A stretch of DNA of 64,000 nucleotides from Candidatus Saccharimonadota bacterium (GCA_030528355.1 JAUMZA010000004.1:1-64000), one strand, 5' to 3'; numbered from the stretch's first letter, positions 8,196 to 17,394 are shown. Numbers and translations: made by a program. The notes: generated by a model from the sequence alone, not told the origin.

Positions 8196-8749
8196 TTCTG
8201 CACGCCGTTTTTGATAAGTGCTGCAATAGCTTCGTAGTTCCTTGTCCAATAACCTGCACGCTCCGACTCGGGGTATTCAGCAAAGGTTCTCGAGTCATCG
8301 GCAAATTGAATAATACGCTCCCAGCGCATACTTTCATCACCTCGTGCCTCTTGACTGAACACTACTGGCACGCTATAGGAAAACTCGTGAGCGGTACCGG
8401 TTTCGTCCACGTAGGTAGCCGCAAGCTCAAAGTGCCCCTCTCGACTCGGTAAGGTGTCAAGAATCTTTATTAATTGATCAACGGAAATAACCTTATCAAT
8501 ATATGCCATGAAAGGACCTGGCATACCAAGGGCATCAATATAAAAGCTATGATCTTCTCGAATAACAGCCTTTCTCGTTTGCCGATGAGCCTCAATGGCC
8601 GCTGCGGTAGCAATCTCTTTGCTATTGTCTGCTTGGATTTCGGGAATATCTAACTTTAATGGTTCTACTTCGATGCCATATCGATTAAAAACTGCATTGG
8701 CAGCTGCTATCTTGCTGGGATTTCCCGTTAGTAAGTATACATTCGTCAT
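8192..8749 (-). CDS. Non-canonical purine NTP pyrophosphatase (RdgB/HAM1 family)
   Basis: This 185-residue protein starts with the family hallmark VYLLTGNPSKIAAANAVF, the phosphate-binding loop, followed by LDIPEIQ and EIATAAA. A conserved acidic region follows in REDHSFYIDALGMPGPF, matching the D-S-G-L-x-(V/I)-x-A-L-x-G-x-P-G motif in a diverged form (the usual D-S-G is DHS here). The family hydrolyses ITP, dITP and XTP to monophosphates to keep damaged purines out of nucleic acids. The divergence and the location between pseudogenes suggest it may be an acquired paralogue rather than the housekeeping copy. No clear Shine-Dalgarno site is seen before the ATG. Confidence 0.8.
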   Translation of the reverse strand: MTNVYLLTGNPSKIAAANAVFNRYGIEVEPLKLDIPEIQADNSKEIATAAAIEAHRQTRKAVIREDHSFYIDALGMPGPFMAYIDKVISVDQLIKILDTLPSREGHFELAATYVDETGTAHEFSYSVPVVFSQEARGDESMRWERIIQFADDSRTFAEYPESERAGYWTRNYEAIAALIKNGVQN

Positions 8750-8827
8750 GTTACTATTATGGATGATTTTGCAGGTTCCGTAAATCTATTCCTGCTTTTT
8801 ATATGACGCTATTGTATTATAAACTAC

Positions 8828-9393
8828 ATGAAAATACCTGGCATCCTTGGCGGTCTCGGCTCACAAACAACAGCAGACTATTATTTGCGAGTACAGGAGC
8901 TTGCACTTGAGCTGAAGGCGCGCACAACCTTGAATCAGCAGGTGCAGATTTTATAGTAATGCCATGCAATTCTCTGCATATATGCCAATCTCAAATTGAA
9001 GAAAAACTTACAATCCCATTCATTAGTATTATTGACGAGACAATACGAGTCTCCTACGCTAACATAGCCTTGCTTGCTACCGAGCAGACAGCAGAAAGAG
9101 GGTTGTATGCCATGCCGCTTGAAGCTGCGGGAATTAATGTTATAAGGCCAGATTATACCCAGCAACGTATGCTGAACGAAATGGTTGTCAGGCTTATCAA
9201 CGGTAGACAGAAGGTGAGCGATAAGAAGAAGTTTCACCAGGTACTACAGTCCCTTCATGAACAAGGCGCAGAGATTGCAGTATTAGCATGCACTGACTTC
9301 CATATTTTATTCGATGATAATAGCACACAAATGCCATATCTTGATACGATGGAAATACTCGCACAGGCAACCGCTCGCGAGATGTATAGCTAG
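8828..9393 (+). pseudogene. Aspartate/glutamate racemase family protein, broken by an internal deletion and frameshift
   Basis: The gene starts well: MKIPGILGGLGSQTTADYY is the classic N-terminus of the Asp/Glu racemase family. After about 36 codons the frame runs into TAG. The second half continues in the next frame from about 8936 with AGADFIVMPCNSLH, which contains the first catalytic cysteine region. It continues to VLACTDFHIL, where the second catalytic Cys is present, and to a normal C-terminus. About 40-50 residues normally found between these parts are missing, so this is a deletion with a frameshift and not a simple sequencing slip. The gene overlaps the next one convergently by 4 bases. 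Loss of a D-amino-acid-making enzyme fits genome reduction in the accessory zone. Confidence 0.8.
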
Positions 9394-9944
9394 CCATCGT
9401 TGATTTGGTCTATTGAGTCGGTAAGAAGCTGGCGGATTATTTCGCCCTTGGATACTCCCTGAGCCTTTGAAAGCTCTTGAATTGAATTATCAATTTTTCG
9501 TGTGCTCATAAAACTAGTACGAACTGTTTGTTGCTGTTGGTTGGCAAAATGCACAAATGAGTCTAGGACGGCCTTGTAGGTAGAGCTACTGTAATCTTTT
9601 ATTTTTAGTAAGCGCGAAGGATTATTACGAAGTATACCTCCAGGTTCTAACTTTGTGCCAGTATGATACATGTAGAGACTTGACTTTGTGTTTGCAAGAG
9701 CGAAAGATAGCTGAAAACCGAGCGTTTGACTTGCCCTGCTCATTTCAGCAATGAACATATCGGCTTGTAGGATTTTTTTAACAATTTTATCGAATGACTC
9801 CGTGCTATCTGGCTCACTGGGATCATATAAGAATATATTAACCTCGCGACCGAGGGTTTTTAAATAAGACGGCAACTGTTGCGACACAAGCTCTTCGACT
9901 TCTCTAGAATTGTGACCTCTTGCAGCTGAGTAGACTATGTCCAT
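9390..9944 (-). CDS. Deoxyribosyltransferase-like domain fused to a ribbon-helix-helix domain, function unknown
   Basis: Residues 1-105 form an alpha/beta domain: an opening strand DIVYSAARGH, a helix, a strand VNIFLYDPSE, then ADMFIAEMSRAS followed by GFQLSFALA. This order resembles the nucleoside 2-deoxyribosyltransferase/TIR-like fold, in which a strand ending in AEx precedes a G(x)E(x)GxA helix; here the catalytic-type Glu position reads Gln. Residues about 140-184 (TSFMSTRKIDNSIQELSKAQ onward) look like a ribbon-helix-helix DNA-binding domain with a strand, helix, turn and helix. The protein could be an autoregulated nucleotide sensor or an antitoxin-like factor. No partner gene is evident. 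Neighbours are pseudogenes, so it may be a survivor of an imported segment. Confidence 0.55.
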   Translation of the reverse strand: MDIVYSAARGHNSREVEELVSQQLPSYLKTLGREVNIFLYDPSEPDSTESFDKIVKKILQADMFIAEMSRASQTLGFQLSFALANTKSSLYMYHTGTKLEPGGILRNNPSRLLKIKDYSSSTYKAVLDSFVHFANQQQQTVRTSFMSTRKIDNSIQELSKAQGVSKGEIIRQLLTDSIDQINDG

Positions 9945-10140
9945 AGTGATTATTACACCATATATAGCGTGTTTGTACTTTCGGGTATTAACCTAGGTGG
10001 TTTTTGCACATAACTTGCAGGTCTGGAGTGCAGCACGGCTTACCGTGCTAGGCGACGTGGCTAGAATTATTTGGCTTTTGTTTCAAAGCTGGTTCGAACT
10101 TGGGCGTAAAATCGCACCAAGTAGAAGAACCACGCCCAAT

Positions 10141-11739
10141 TTACACAGCTTTTATAACAATCGCCTCAAACGGCTGCAACACAATGTGCGTGTCAATATC
10201 GTATTCATCTGACGTGTTAGTGCTAGCTAGCACTCGCCCAGGTTGCGGGATAGCGAGCTCCACCTGCCTATCGGTAAAGTTAACAGCCGTAAAGAACGTA
10301 CTGCCATCGTGTGTGCGGCCAAAGGTCATAATTTCATCACTTGTTTCACGCCAAGTGAAATATTCGCCATATCGCAAAGCTGGTTCATCTGCACGGAGCC
10401 GCAACAGTTTTTGATATAGCCGCAAAAAGGAGTGTGGCGTGTCTAACTGGCTTGCAACGTTCATCCACTCACGATATTCACCAATCGGCAGCCATGGCTT
10501 AACGACTGAAAACCCGGCATACTCACTTGCATCCCAACGCATTGGAGTGCGATATTTATCACGAGCATCCAACCCAGCTCCGCCGTTAAACCTATCATGT
10601 GCATCCTCGGGCGCAATCTCTACATCAAGCATACCCAGCTCCTCGCCGTAATAAATTGCTGGTACACCCGGCAATGTTAGCTGCATCACCGCCAAGGCTT
10701 TAGCTTGTGCCATCCCAAACTTTGAAGCAATGCGAGTTTGATCGTGATTGCCAAGTGCAGCCACCGGCAACCTATCATGCCACTGTCCAAATGCATCAAA
10801 TTTTTCTTGGAACTTTCGTGCCCACCATTCGGTTTGAAAGCCTTCAAAATAAAAGGTTGATGATACACAGCACGGTGCCACATGCTGGATGCCGGTATAT
10901 TGTGCAAATCGATCACCCAAGCGGTCATCCGGATAAAATTCAAACACCAAAAAACGGTCATCATATTCCGCTGCAACATCACTCATGCGGCGTAAATACT
11001 CATGCAGGTTTGGCCCACCCTTGCTATGTTGATGCACATACGAGCCGTAATCACACTCGCCAGCGTAATAATCAGGGTTACGTGGATTATCGCCCGCTGC
11101 AAAATTTTTACTGAGCGGCCAAATCGCATCCACCCGAAAGCCATCAACACCTTTATCAAACCAAAATCGCAGTACGTCGCACATTTCTTGCTGCACTTTT
11201 GGGTTATCCCAGTTGAGATCTGGCTGGCTAGCTAAAAACGAATGTAGATAATACTGCCCGGTTGGCTCGTGCCATTGCCAAACACTACCGCCCGACATGC
11301 TGAGCCAATTGTTTGGTGGCGAACCATCCGGCTTGGCATCGCGCCAGACGTAGTAATCGCGCTTTGGATTATCACGTGAGCTCGCCGATTCAATAAACCA
11401 CGGATGCTGATCGGATGAGTGGTTTGGCACAAAATCAAACATGACCTTAATGCCTCGGGCATGAGCTTGATCGATTAGCTCCTCGCACATTGCCATACCA
11501 CCAAACAGTGTATCGATATCACGGTAATCACTGACATCATACCCACAATCAACCTGCGGTGAAGTAAAAATTGGCGAGAGCCAAATTGCATCCACCCCCA
11601 GCGAATCAGGCTGGCTTTTAAGGTAATCGAGCTGCTCGATAATACCTCGCAAATCGCCCACGCCATCACTATTTGTGTCCTTAAAGCTGCGTGGATAGAT
11701 TTGATAGATTGCATTTACGTCTTGCCAAGCTGTTGTCAT
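10141..11739 (-). CDS. GH13 alpha-glucosidase (oligo-1,6-/alpha-1,4-glucosidase subfamily)
   Basis: This 532-residue cytosolic enzyme has no signal peptide. The (beta/alpha)8 barrel carries the GH13 motifs: FDFVPNHSS (region I), GFRVDAIWP with the nucleophile Asp204 (region II), FLVFEFYP with acid/base Glu267 (region III) and ALGNHDQTR with Asp333 (region IV). A C-terminal beta domain follows. The residue after the nucleophile is Ala, not Val. In this subfamily Val there favours alpha-1,6 linkages and Ala/Thr favours alpha-1,4, so a maltose/maltodextrin substrate is more likely (inference). The ATG at 11739 was chosen because a -10 TATAAT sits 7 bases upstream; a TTG 18 bases earlier would lie inside the promoter. 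It would give glucose from short glucans scavenged from the host. Confidence 0.95.
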   Translation of the reverse strand: MTTAWQDVNAIYQIYPRSFKDTNSDGVGDLRGIIEQLDYLKSQPDSLGVDAIWLSPIFTSPQVDCGYDVSDYRDIDTLFGGMAMCEELIDQAHARGIKVMFDFVPNHSSDQHPWFIESASSRDNPKRDYYVWRDAKPDGSPPNNWLSMSGGSVWQWHEPTGQYYLHSFLASQPDLNWDNPKVQQEMCDVLRFWFDKGVDGFRVDAIWPLSKNFAAGDNPRNPDYYAGECDYGSYVHQHSKGGPNLHEYLRRMSDVAAEYDDRFLVFEFYPDDRLGDRFAQYTGIQHVAPCCVSSTFYFEGFQTEWWARKFQEKFDAFGQWHDRLPVAALGNHDQTRIASKFGMAQAKALAVMQLTLPGVPAIYYGEELGMLDVEIAPEDAHDRFNGGAGLDARDKYRTPMRWDASEYAGFSVVKPWLPIGEYREWMNVASQLDTPHSFLRLYQKLLRLRADEPALRYGEYFTWRETSDEIMTFGRTHDGSTFFTAVNFTDRQVELAIPQPGRVLASTNTSDEYDIDTHIVLQPFEAIVIKAV

Positions 11740-11833
11740 GCTGTCTATTATACACAATTACCTCTTATGCTTATAGCTGTTTATTTTGCCAATAATATGG
11801 TATACTAATAGTAGTAATTATAAGGAGGAATTT

Positions 11834-12253
11834 ATGGATCACGGACCAAACCCCTACGTGGTTGATATTGAAGAACTAACAATGCAGAACGACACATTCC
11901 GCACTGCCGCATGGACCGGTTCATGTATGCAGATGACACTTATGTCGATTCAGCCGGGTGATGATATTGGGCTAGAAGTACACCATGATCACGATCAGTT
12001 TTTGCGAGTTGAAGCAGGTAGCGGCCTAGTGCAAATGGGCGATAGCGAAACCGCACTTGACTTTGAAGAAACTGTTTCTGATGATTTTGCCATTTTTGTG
12101 CCTGCTGGCAAATGGCATAACGTCACTAATACCGGCACTACCCCACTCAAGCTGTATTCGATTTACGCCCCGAGCGAACATCCACACGGCACCGTGCACA
12201 CCACCAAAGCAGAAGCTGATGCTGCCGAGGCTGCTCATCACGCAACAGAATAA
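11834..12253 (+). CDS. Cupin domain protein
   Basis: This 139-residue single-cupin protein has a metal-site motif in LEVHHDHDQFLRVEAGSG, matching G(x5)HxH(x3-4)E(x6)G, and a second motif FVPAGKWHNVTNTG, matching G(x5)PxG(x2)H(x3)N. The residues for binding Mn, Fe or Zn are therefore present. A strong ribosome site (AAGGAGGAA) directly precedes the ATG, and a TATACT box lies about 30 bases upstream. The C-terminal tail is rich in Ala, Glu and His. Related cupins are often annotated as mannose-6-phosphate-isomerase-like, but there is no isomerase catalytic domain here, so the substrate is unknown. It is followed 12 bases later by a small hypothetical gene, probably in the same operon. Confidence 0.88.
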   Translation: MDHGPNPYVVDIEELTMQNDTFRTAAWTGSCMQMTLMSIQPGDDIGLEVHHDHDQFLRVEAGSGLVQMGDSETALDFEETVSDDFAIFVPAGKWHNVTNTGTTPLKLYSIYAPSEHPHGTVHTTKAEADAAEAAHHATE

Positions 12254-12265
12254 CCACCCAGCTGG

Positions 12266-12775
12266 ATGACACATATGGGAGATATTACACAACGCAGGAT
12301 GCAGGCAGAAGCTGATGCCAACGGCGAAATTCAAGCAAAAGATTTTCGCCACACTGCTGCATATCGCATTGTTGCTGAAGGGCTCGACCCTGCAGTTACG
12401 CCACAAATGACCATCCAAAGCGGCAAGGCAATCCGTGAAGCATTGCTGCGGCGAGCCAAGGCAAAAGAGCTGGGGCTTGATTTATCCTACCAGTCATCCA
12501 AAATTGGCAACGTTGGCTACAAGCATGATAGCTTTTACGCTAGCGACAAGGAGCGGCGACAAGAAGAGCTTGGCACCGCCGAAGCAAGCCGCAAACGCTA
12601 CAGCAAAAAGGATGACGATACCGATACACCACGTTCAAACTACCGACGAGAGGCTACGCCAGGTGATACAACCACCGAAACTCCGCCGGTTTCACTGCGA
12701 GATCAAGCCCGAGAACGCTTTGGCAGCAGCCCTAGCACTGGCTCAAAACCGGTTCGCTACAATCCCTTTGCCTAA
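12266..12775 (+). CDS. Hypothetical protein with disordered C-terminal half
   Basis: The family of this protein of about 165-169 residues is not recognised. The first 95 residues are mixed helical and contain a helix rich in Arg and Lys (GKAIREALLRRAKAKELGLD). From about residue 100 the chain is charged and low in hydrophobic residues (KKDDDTDTP, TTTETPPVS), so likely unstructured. There is no signal peptide or membrane helix. It follows the cupin gene by 12 bases. Two ATGs (12266 and 12275) are possible and neither has a clear ribosome site. Codon use matches the neighbours. Being polar and basic it could bind nucleic acid or ribosomes, but this is only a guess. Confidence 0.65.
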   Translation: MTHMGDITQRRMQAEADANGEIQAKDFRHTAAYRIVAEGLDPAVTPQMTIQSGKAIREALLRRAKAKELGLDLSYQSSKIGNVGYKHDSFYASDKERRQEELGTAEASRKRYSKKDDDTDTPRSNYRREATPGDTTTETPPVSLRDQARERFGSSPSTGSKPVRYNPFA

Positions 12776-12822
12776 CCTCTAGCAAAAGCACGCTACCTAT
12801 GTTACAATATGTAGCGTACCAT

Positions 12823-12900
12823 GGCGGATGTAGCTCAGTTGGTTAGAGCGCCAGTTTGTGGCACTGGAGGTCGTGGGTTCGATTCCCATCATTCGCCCCA
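12823..12900 (+). tRNA. tRNA-His (anticodon GTG)
   Basis: The cloverleaf has an anticodon loop TTGTGGC and the T-arm GGGTTCGATTCCC. The acceptor stem has the diagnostic extra G(-1) at 12823 paired with C73, giving an 8-bp stem typical of tRNA-His. CCA is encoded at 12898-12900. The -10-like TACAAT lies at 12803-12808. Confidence 0.95.
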
Positions 12901-12910
12901 AGCAATTATC

Positions 12911-12946
12911 ACTCACCCATCTATAAAAAGGTGGGTGAGTTTGTTA
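12911..12946 (+). terminator. Terminator after tRNA-His
   Basis: The stem is ACTCACCCA (12911-12919) with TGGGTGAGT (12932-12940), 9 bp, followed by TTGTT. It also separates tRNA-His from the promoter of tRNA-Arg. Confidence 0.8.
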
Positions 12947-12960
12947 TAATAATCACATAC

Positions 12961-13036
12961 GCCCCGGTAGCTCAGTGGATAGAGCAAGAGACTTCTAAGC
13001 TTTTGGCCGTAGGTTCGATTCCTACCCGGGGTGCCA
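12961..13036 (+). tRNA. tRNA-Arg (anticodon TCT)
   Basis: The acceptor stem is GCCCCGG with CCGGGGT, the D-arm is GCTCAGTGGATAGAGC, the anticodon loop is CTTCTAA and the T-arm is GTAGGTTCGATTCCTAC. CCA is encoded. The anticodon stem has an A-G mismatch at its last pair (31-39), which is tolerated in some tRNAs. A -10-like TATAAT lies about 12 bases upstream. Confidence 0.93.
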
Positions 13037-13095
13037 TGAGATTTTTGCTATATCTATAGATTTTTTATCTATTTTATGCCATAATTAGTACTATT

Positions 13096-14688
13096 GTGAC
13101 ACAACACACATCGTTAAGTCAGCTTGGCCAGCTTCTAGCTTCGTCGCTGACACAAATTGATGATTACGAAACACGCTTGCAACGTTCCCGTCAGCGTGAT
13201 ACCTTTTACGTAAATACTGCCGGGGCAACCTTAACTGCCGCCTATGAGCAGCTACGTAATGCCTCCGAGTATGCCAATGACAAACTATTTCGGCAACGAG
13301 CTATTCGCCGCTTTTTTACCCGCACCCTATCCTTCCACGAAAAAACCACCATTGCCCCACTTGCCGAAGAGTTGATTGCCGAGCTTACCATGGCAAGCTA
13401 TATCGCTAACAGCAGCCTAACCACCGCCGAGGTGAAGGCGATTCAAGCAGCCATCAAGCGGTACTACCATGCATATTGGCAGTACACCAAAATCGAACAA
13501 TCGCACCGTAAGCGTCAACTATTCCGTGAGTGGCTGTTAGATGTCATGAGCGTTCGCTGCGAACAAATCATCCAGCCAGCCGTACGACAACTAGCGTTCA
13601 CCCATTTTGCCTTCACATACTTACAGCCGCAGCTTACGCCAGACAAAATCACCCAGCCCGGCGAGCGACTATCTCAAGAAGAGTATCCGATTGCCATCTA
13701 TATTGCAATTCAATCTGCAATTCTAAAGCTCGATCAGCCAAGTATTCGCACCGCACTTATCGATAGCTACCGACAAGACGTGCCGCTACTTGCCAATTTT
13801 GAGGCGTTTAATTTGCGACTTGATGCACTGTTTGAAAGCAAGACAGTCGCCATGGCAACCCGCATTGTCAAACGTAATAGTGCTACGCTCCATATGATTT
13901 ATACTGGTTTTTATGTCAATCATCATCCGCTTAGCCATAGCGAGCTTACCTCAGAAGATGCCTTTAGTTACGCGCTCGAAAAACATATCAAACACGAATA
14001 CTCTCTGCTTGAAAAAATGCTTGATGCCGCTATTATGCGCAGCATTATCTTCCTGTTAATTACAAAAAGTATTATTGGCCTCGCCATTGAGGTGCCGTAC
14101 GATTTAATAGTTGAAGGCCATATCGCCTGGCTACCACTCTTGCTTAACCTATTCTTCCCGGCACTATTTATTGCAATGTCACGCCTCACCCTCAGTGCCC
14201 CGGGCGAACGTAACACACAAGCAATCATCTCGCAGGCCACCAATATGCTATTTGCAGGGCACACGCCGCCACAAATTAATCAGCAAAAACGCATTGCCTC
14301 GACTGGCTTTTCGATCGCTTATGGCGTCATGTTTGCAGGAGCCTTTGCTGGCTTAACCTACATTCTTTATTTGCTTCACTTTAATATTGCCCAAGGTGTG
14401 ATCTTCTTTATCTTTCTTTCAACCGCCAGCTTTTTGGTATTTCGCATGTCTACCCAAATTCGTGAGATTGAGGCAGTGGCTGCAGCCAAACGCCTATCCG
14501 CTACACTGCGTGATGTCATCTACTTGCCATTTATTTATGTGGGGCAGCAAATTTCGTACCGCTATTCAAAAATTAATATCGTTGCCATTACGCTTGATAT
14601 GCTAATCGAATTGCCGCTAAAGTCGCTTCTGCGAATCTTGCGTCGCTGGACAAGCTTTTTAAATAGCAAGAAAGACGACCTGCTGTAG
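13096..14688 (+). CDS. Conserved multi-pass membrane protein, function unknown
   Basis: No family is recognised for this 530-residue protein. The first 310 residues are soluble, helical and rich in Arg, Gln and Tyr. From about residue 318 there are paired hydrophobic segments (SIIFLLITKSIIGLAIEV, WLPLLLNLFFPALFIAM, then two more around 405-460), giving about four membrane helices. A short basic C-terminal tail follows. The start is GTG at 13096, with an AT-rich -10-like TAATTA 8 bases upstream and no ribosome site, so probably leaderless. Its stop directly abuts the stop of the convergent 900-residue gene with no spacer. The adjacent secretion-like operon makes a membrane-complex role possible but unproven. 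Confidence 0.75.
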   Translation: MTQHTSLSQLGQLLASSLTQIDDYETRLQRSRQRDTFYVNTAGATLTAAYEQLRNASEYANDKLFRQRAIRRFFTRTLSFHEKTTIAPLAEELIAELTMASYIANSSLTTAEVKAIQAAIKRYYHAYWQYTKIEQSHRKRQLFREWLLDVMSVRCEQIIQPAVRQLAFTHFAFTYLQPQLTPDKITQPGERLSQEEYPIAIYIAIQSAILKLDQPSIRTALIDSYRQDVPLLANFEAFNLRLDALFESKTVAMATRIVKRNSATLHMIYTGFYVNHHPLSHSELTSEDAFSYALEKHIKHEYSLLEKMLDAAIMRSIIFLLITKSIIGLAIEVPYDLIVEGHIAWLPLLLNLFFPALFIAMSRLTLSAPGERNTQAIISQATNMLFAGHTPPQINQQKRIASTGFSIAYGVMFAGAFAGLTYILYLLHFNIAQGVIFFIFLSTASFLVFRMSTQIREIEAVAAAKRLSATLRDVIYLPFIYVGQQISYRYSKINIVAITLDMLIELPLKSLLRILRRWTSFLNSKKDDLL

Positions 14689-17391
14689 TTAGTTTTCTCG
14701 CACAAAGATAATGTCGTTGCGTGGATAAAAGCCGGTGTGGAAGGTCGGATTAGAGTCATCGTGCCAGCACTCACGAGCTCCAGATAGGCCAGCGAGCACT
14801 CGACATGCCGCCGTATAGGCACGGAAGTTTTTCATCATCTCGGATTCTTCTACGCACTTTTCGCCAGTCATCCATTTTTGATCAACTTCACTGCCCCACG
14901 CACGTGCATAGTACATATATGGTGGATCTTTTGGCTCTGTCTGCTTTACATTACCATCTTTATCAATCTCTTCGCCATGTTTTCTATCCATATATTTAAG
15001 ATATTCGCCGCTATATACTGGTAGATTTTCTTCACCAATTGGGTCTGGTTCATCTGGCGTGTACTCTTCTTCTTGGTATTCAGTTACTACGCCCATGCTA
15101 CCCCACGGATTGGTGCGATTGACGCAAAATTCCAAAAACTTGGCATATTGTGTATGAGGGTTTGGCTTGCCAGTCTTTGGGTCGATATAAGTGGCCTCCG
15201 AACCCTGCTGTGCCTCGTTTTTCATGCGATCGCCAGCTTCGCTGTCTGCACTGGTGTTGCGTTTATTGATCTGCTCGAGCGACTCTTTCGCATCATCTGG
15301 ATGTGCCTCTACCATATAATCAAGCACCTCTTTAATATCTGCGTTCATAGCCTCCTTGCTCATGCTGTAGCGAATATTGCAGCCAAAATCCGGGTCGATA
15401 AAATCACCCTCCAGGCTACAATCTTCCATTGAAAGGAAGCGTTTTTGGCTGAGATTCATGGGCTGTGAATATACTGCGCTCACCGTAGTATCGTTCATAC
15501 TTGCCAATGCCCGGCTCCCGATAGTAAATGTACTAGCTAACACATTCTGTAGTGAAAGATTTGGCAGGCGAGCCGATAATGTATCGGTGCCGTACATTGT
15601 GCGAGCAATTGTTGCTACAAACCGACGCAATTTTGTATCTTGCGATGGCACTTCACGTTGCGATGGCAGCAACCCTTGCTGGGCAAGCTGTTTGTAATAC
15701 TCACCAATGGTTGATTTTGTCGCCGGACGCATCCCAAGCGATTGTGCCACATCACCCAAAATAATGCCCGTACCGGCAAAAATTGCGTCTTGCGTAGCAG
15801 TGCCAACCCCAAGCTTGGCGGTCTCTTGTGTTTCGATACCAGCCGCTAAATAGGTGAAGTAATCGGCTTCGGTTTTTACGCTTTGGTTTATTTTATCTGC
15901 GATTAATTTTGATACTGTATCCCTAATTTCATCTCGGACTTCTGTCACAATTGCCGAAAGCGGGGTCTCGCAGGGCTCCTTGGCATTGAGCTTTTTTAGG
16001 GCAAACTTACCGCCAGCAGCAACGCTAATATAGCCTGCTAACAATTCTGCATATTCGTAGCCACAAAATTTACTACGTTCAGTCGATTCTTGTTCACTCG
16101 ATAACCCCTTCACGCAAGCTTTATAAATGTCATCTTCGCCTGTGTCAATCGAATCCATCACTTCGCGCAAATACTGCGTGCCAGGCGAATCAGGACCGAT
16201 GCCATTATTTCGCAAGGCGGTCAGCATCGCCTTTGGATCATTCATGTAGTTACGATCTCGCTTTTTCAGTGCCCCGTTGTCAGCCTCTTCTAGACGTGCT
16301 GGGATGCGGTACGAACTACCATCGAGTGCATTTTTGCCTTCATCATTACCAACTGTCAACCGATCAGTCAGATTATTTAAGGTCATTTCGTAACTTGAAC
16401 TATTGCCAGATTTAATCGAGTCTGCCAGTGCCATATACTGCATCGCAAACCGAGCTAGCGTCACGCTCTTGGCTCGACGCACCACATTCTCCGACATCTC
16501 CCCATAGGTGTAAATCGAGCAAGCTAATAGTTGATGGGTTGGCTTAGCATTATCAAGTAGACGATCTCGCACCTTCTCTTTCCACTGCTTTTTACCTTCG
16601 TCGGTTAGTAAATAATGCAGTCCATACACGCCATTGCCGTTATCATCAATGTAATCACCCTGGCGCTTCAAGGCATCACCAAATGACGTGCCAATATCCT
16701 TTGCGTTATAGCCTCGCACCATTGGGCGATGTTCAATATGAAACCGTTCATGCAGTCGATCGGGGAATTTTCTATCATGAAACAACCCATTTTTAGGGTT
16801 GAGGACATTATCAATATAATAGCGAGTTTTATCATTTTTTTGCGTGGCTTCTTTAATTTTTTTGCCATCAGATAACGTTTCGCCTTTTGGTATTTTAAGG
16901 CTTGATACTGCAAAACGGCCTCGCTCGTTCTTTTCGCCCGCACTTGGCTCCACCTTATAATCTTCAAAGCGTTTTTTAAGCATATTGCTCATAGTACCAA
17001 ACTTACACTGAATCTTTTCTTCCTCACACGAATCGCCATTTACTTGCATAGCCAATACTTTGTGGGCGAAATTATGATACACACCCATTGCATCGTTTAG
17101 ATCGTTTGTGAGCTGCTCTTTCATATTCACCAGCAAGAGTGATGGCGATAGTAATATCATACCCGCCACTCCCATCAGTGCAACAATTGCAACAATCATC
17201 GACATCACCCAGGTGCCTTTACGCAAGCGAGAAGTTGCTTCGGGTTTTTTGATGTTCGTATCCCATCGTTCGACAGACTTTTTTTCTGCCTGCGTTTCAC
17301 GAGAGGTCTTTTCTTGCTTCGCAGCGTCTTGCTCTAACGCTTTGAGCGTATCATCATCTTCATGCGGCTTTTTATCTGGCTGCGGCTCCAT
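14689..17391 (-). CDS. Large single-pass membrane protein of the VirB6/AAA+ operon, function unknown
   Basis: This 900-residue protein has a charged cytosolic N-terminus (residues 1-60, Glu/Lys/Asp-rich), one strong membrane helix at about 62-88 (WVMSMIVAIVALMGVAGMIL) and a very long extracytoplasmic part. The outer part contains many cysteines spread in pairs (CEEEKIQC, CKFG, CEDCS-like segments, and a C-terminal CRVLAGLSGARECW), which suggests disulfides outside the cell. Predicted secondary structure is mostly helical with no recognised domain. It starts 3 bases after the stop of the VirB6-like gene, so it is the last gene of the four-gene operon. Topology and position suggest a structural or host-facing part of an envelope-spanning machine. 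This is inference. Confidence 0.8.
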   Translation of the reverse strand: MEPQPDKKPHEDDDTLKALEQDAAKQEKTSRETQAEKKSVERWDTNIKKPEATSRLRKGTWVMSMIVAIVALMGVAGMILLSPSLLLVNMKEQLTNDLNDAMGVYHNFAHKVLAMQVNGDSCEEEKIQCKFGTMSNMLKKRFEDYKVEPSAGEKNERGRFAVSSLKIPKGETLSDGKKIKEATQKNDKTRYYIDNVLNPKNGLFHDRKFPDRLHERFHIEHRPMVRGYNAKDIGTSFGDALKRQGDYIDDNGNGVYGLHYLLTDEGKKQWKEKVRDRLLDNAKPTHQLLACSIYTYGEMSENVVRRAKSVTLARFAMQYMALADSIKSGNSSSYEMTLNNLTDRLTVGNDEGKNALDGSSYRIPARLEEADNGALKKRDRNYMNDPKAMLTALRNNGIGPDSPGTQYLREVMDSIDTGEDDIYKACVKGLSSEQESTERSKFCGYEYAELLAGYISVAAGGKFALKKLNAKEPCETPLSAIVTEVRDEIRDTVSKLIADKINQSVKTEADYFTYLAAGIETQETAKLGVGTATQDAIFAGTGIILGDVAQSLGMRPATKSTIGEYYKQLAQQGLLPSQREVPSQDTKLRRFVATIARTMYGTDTLSARLPNLSLQNVLASTFTIGSRALASMNDTTVSAVYSQPMNLSQKRFLSMEDCSLEGDFIDPDFGCNIRYSMSKEAMNADIKEVLDYMVEAHPDDAKESLEQINKRNTSADSEAGDRMKNEAQQGSEATYIDPKTGKPNPHTQYAKFLEFCVNRTNPWGSMGVVTEYQEEEYTPDEPDPIGEENLPVYSGEYLKYMDRKHGEEIDKDGNVKQTEPKDPPYMYYARAWGSEVDQKWMTGEKCVEESEMMKNFRAYTAACRVLAGLSGARECWHDDSNPTFHTGFYPRNDIIFVREN

Positions 17392-17394
17392 GGG

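Noticed and set aside
10033-10048. Hairpin GCACGG/CCGTGC in the 9945-10140 spacer
   Set aside because: There is no T run on either strand and no gene end close enough. The rest of this 196-base spacer shows no clear feature.
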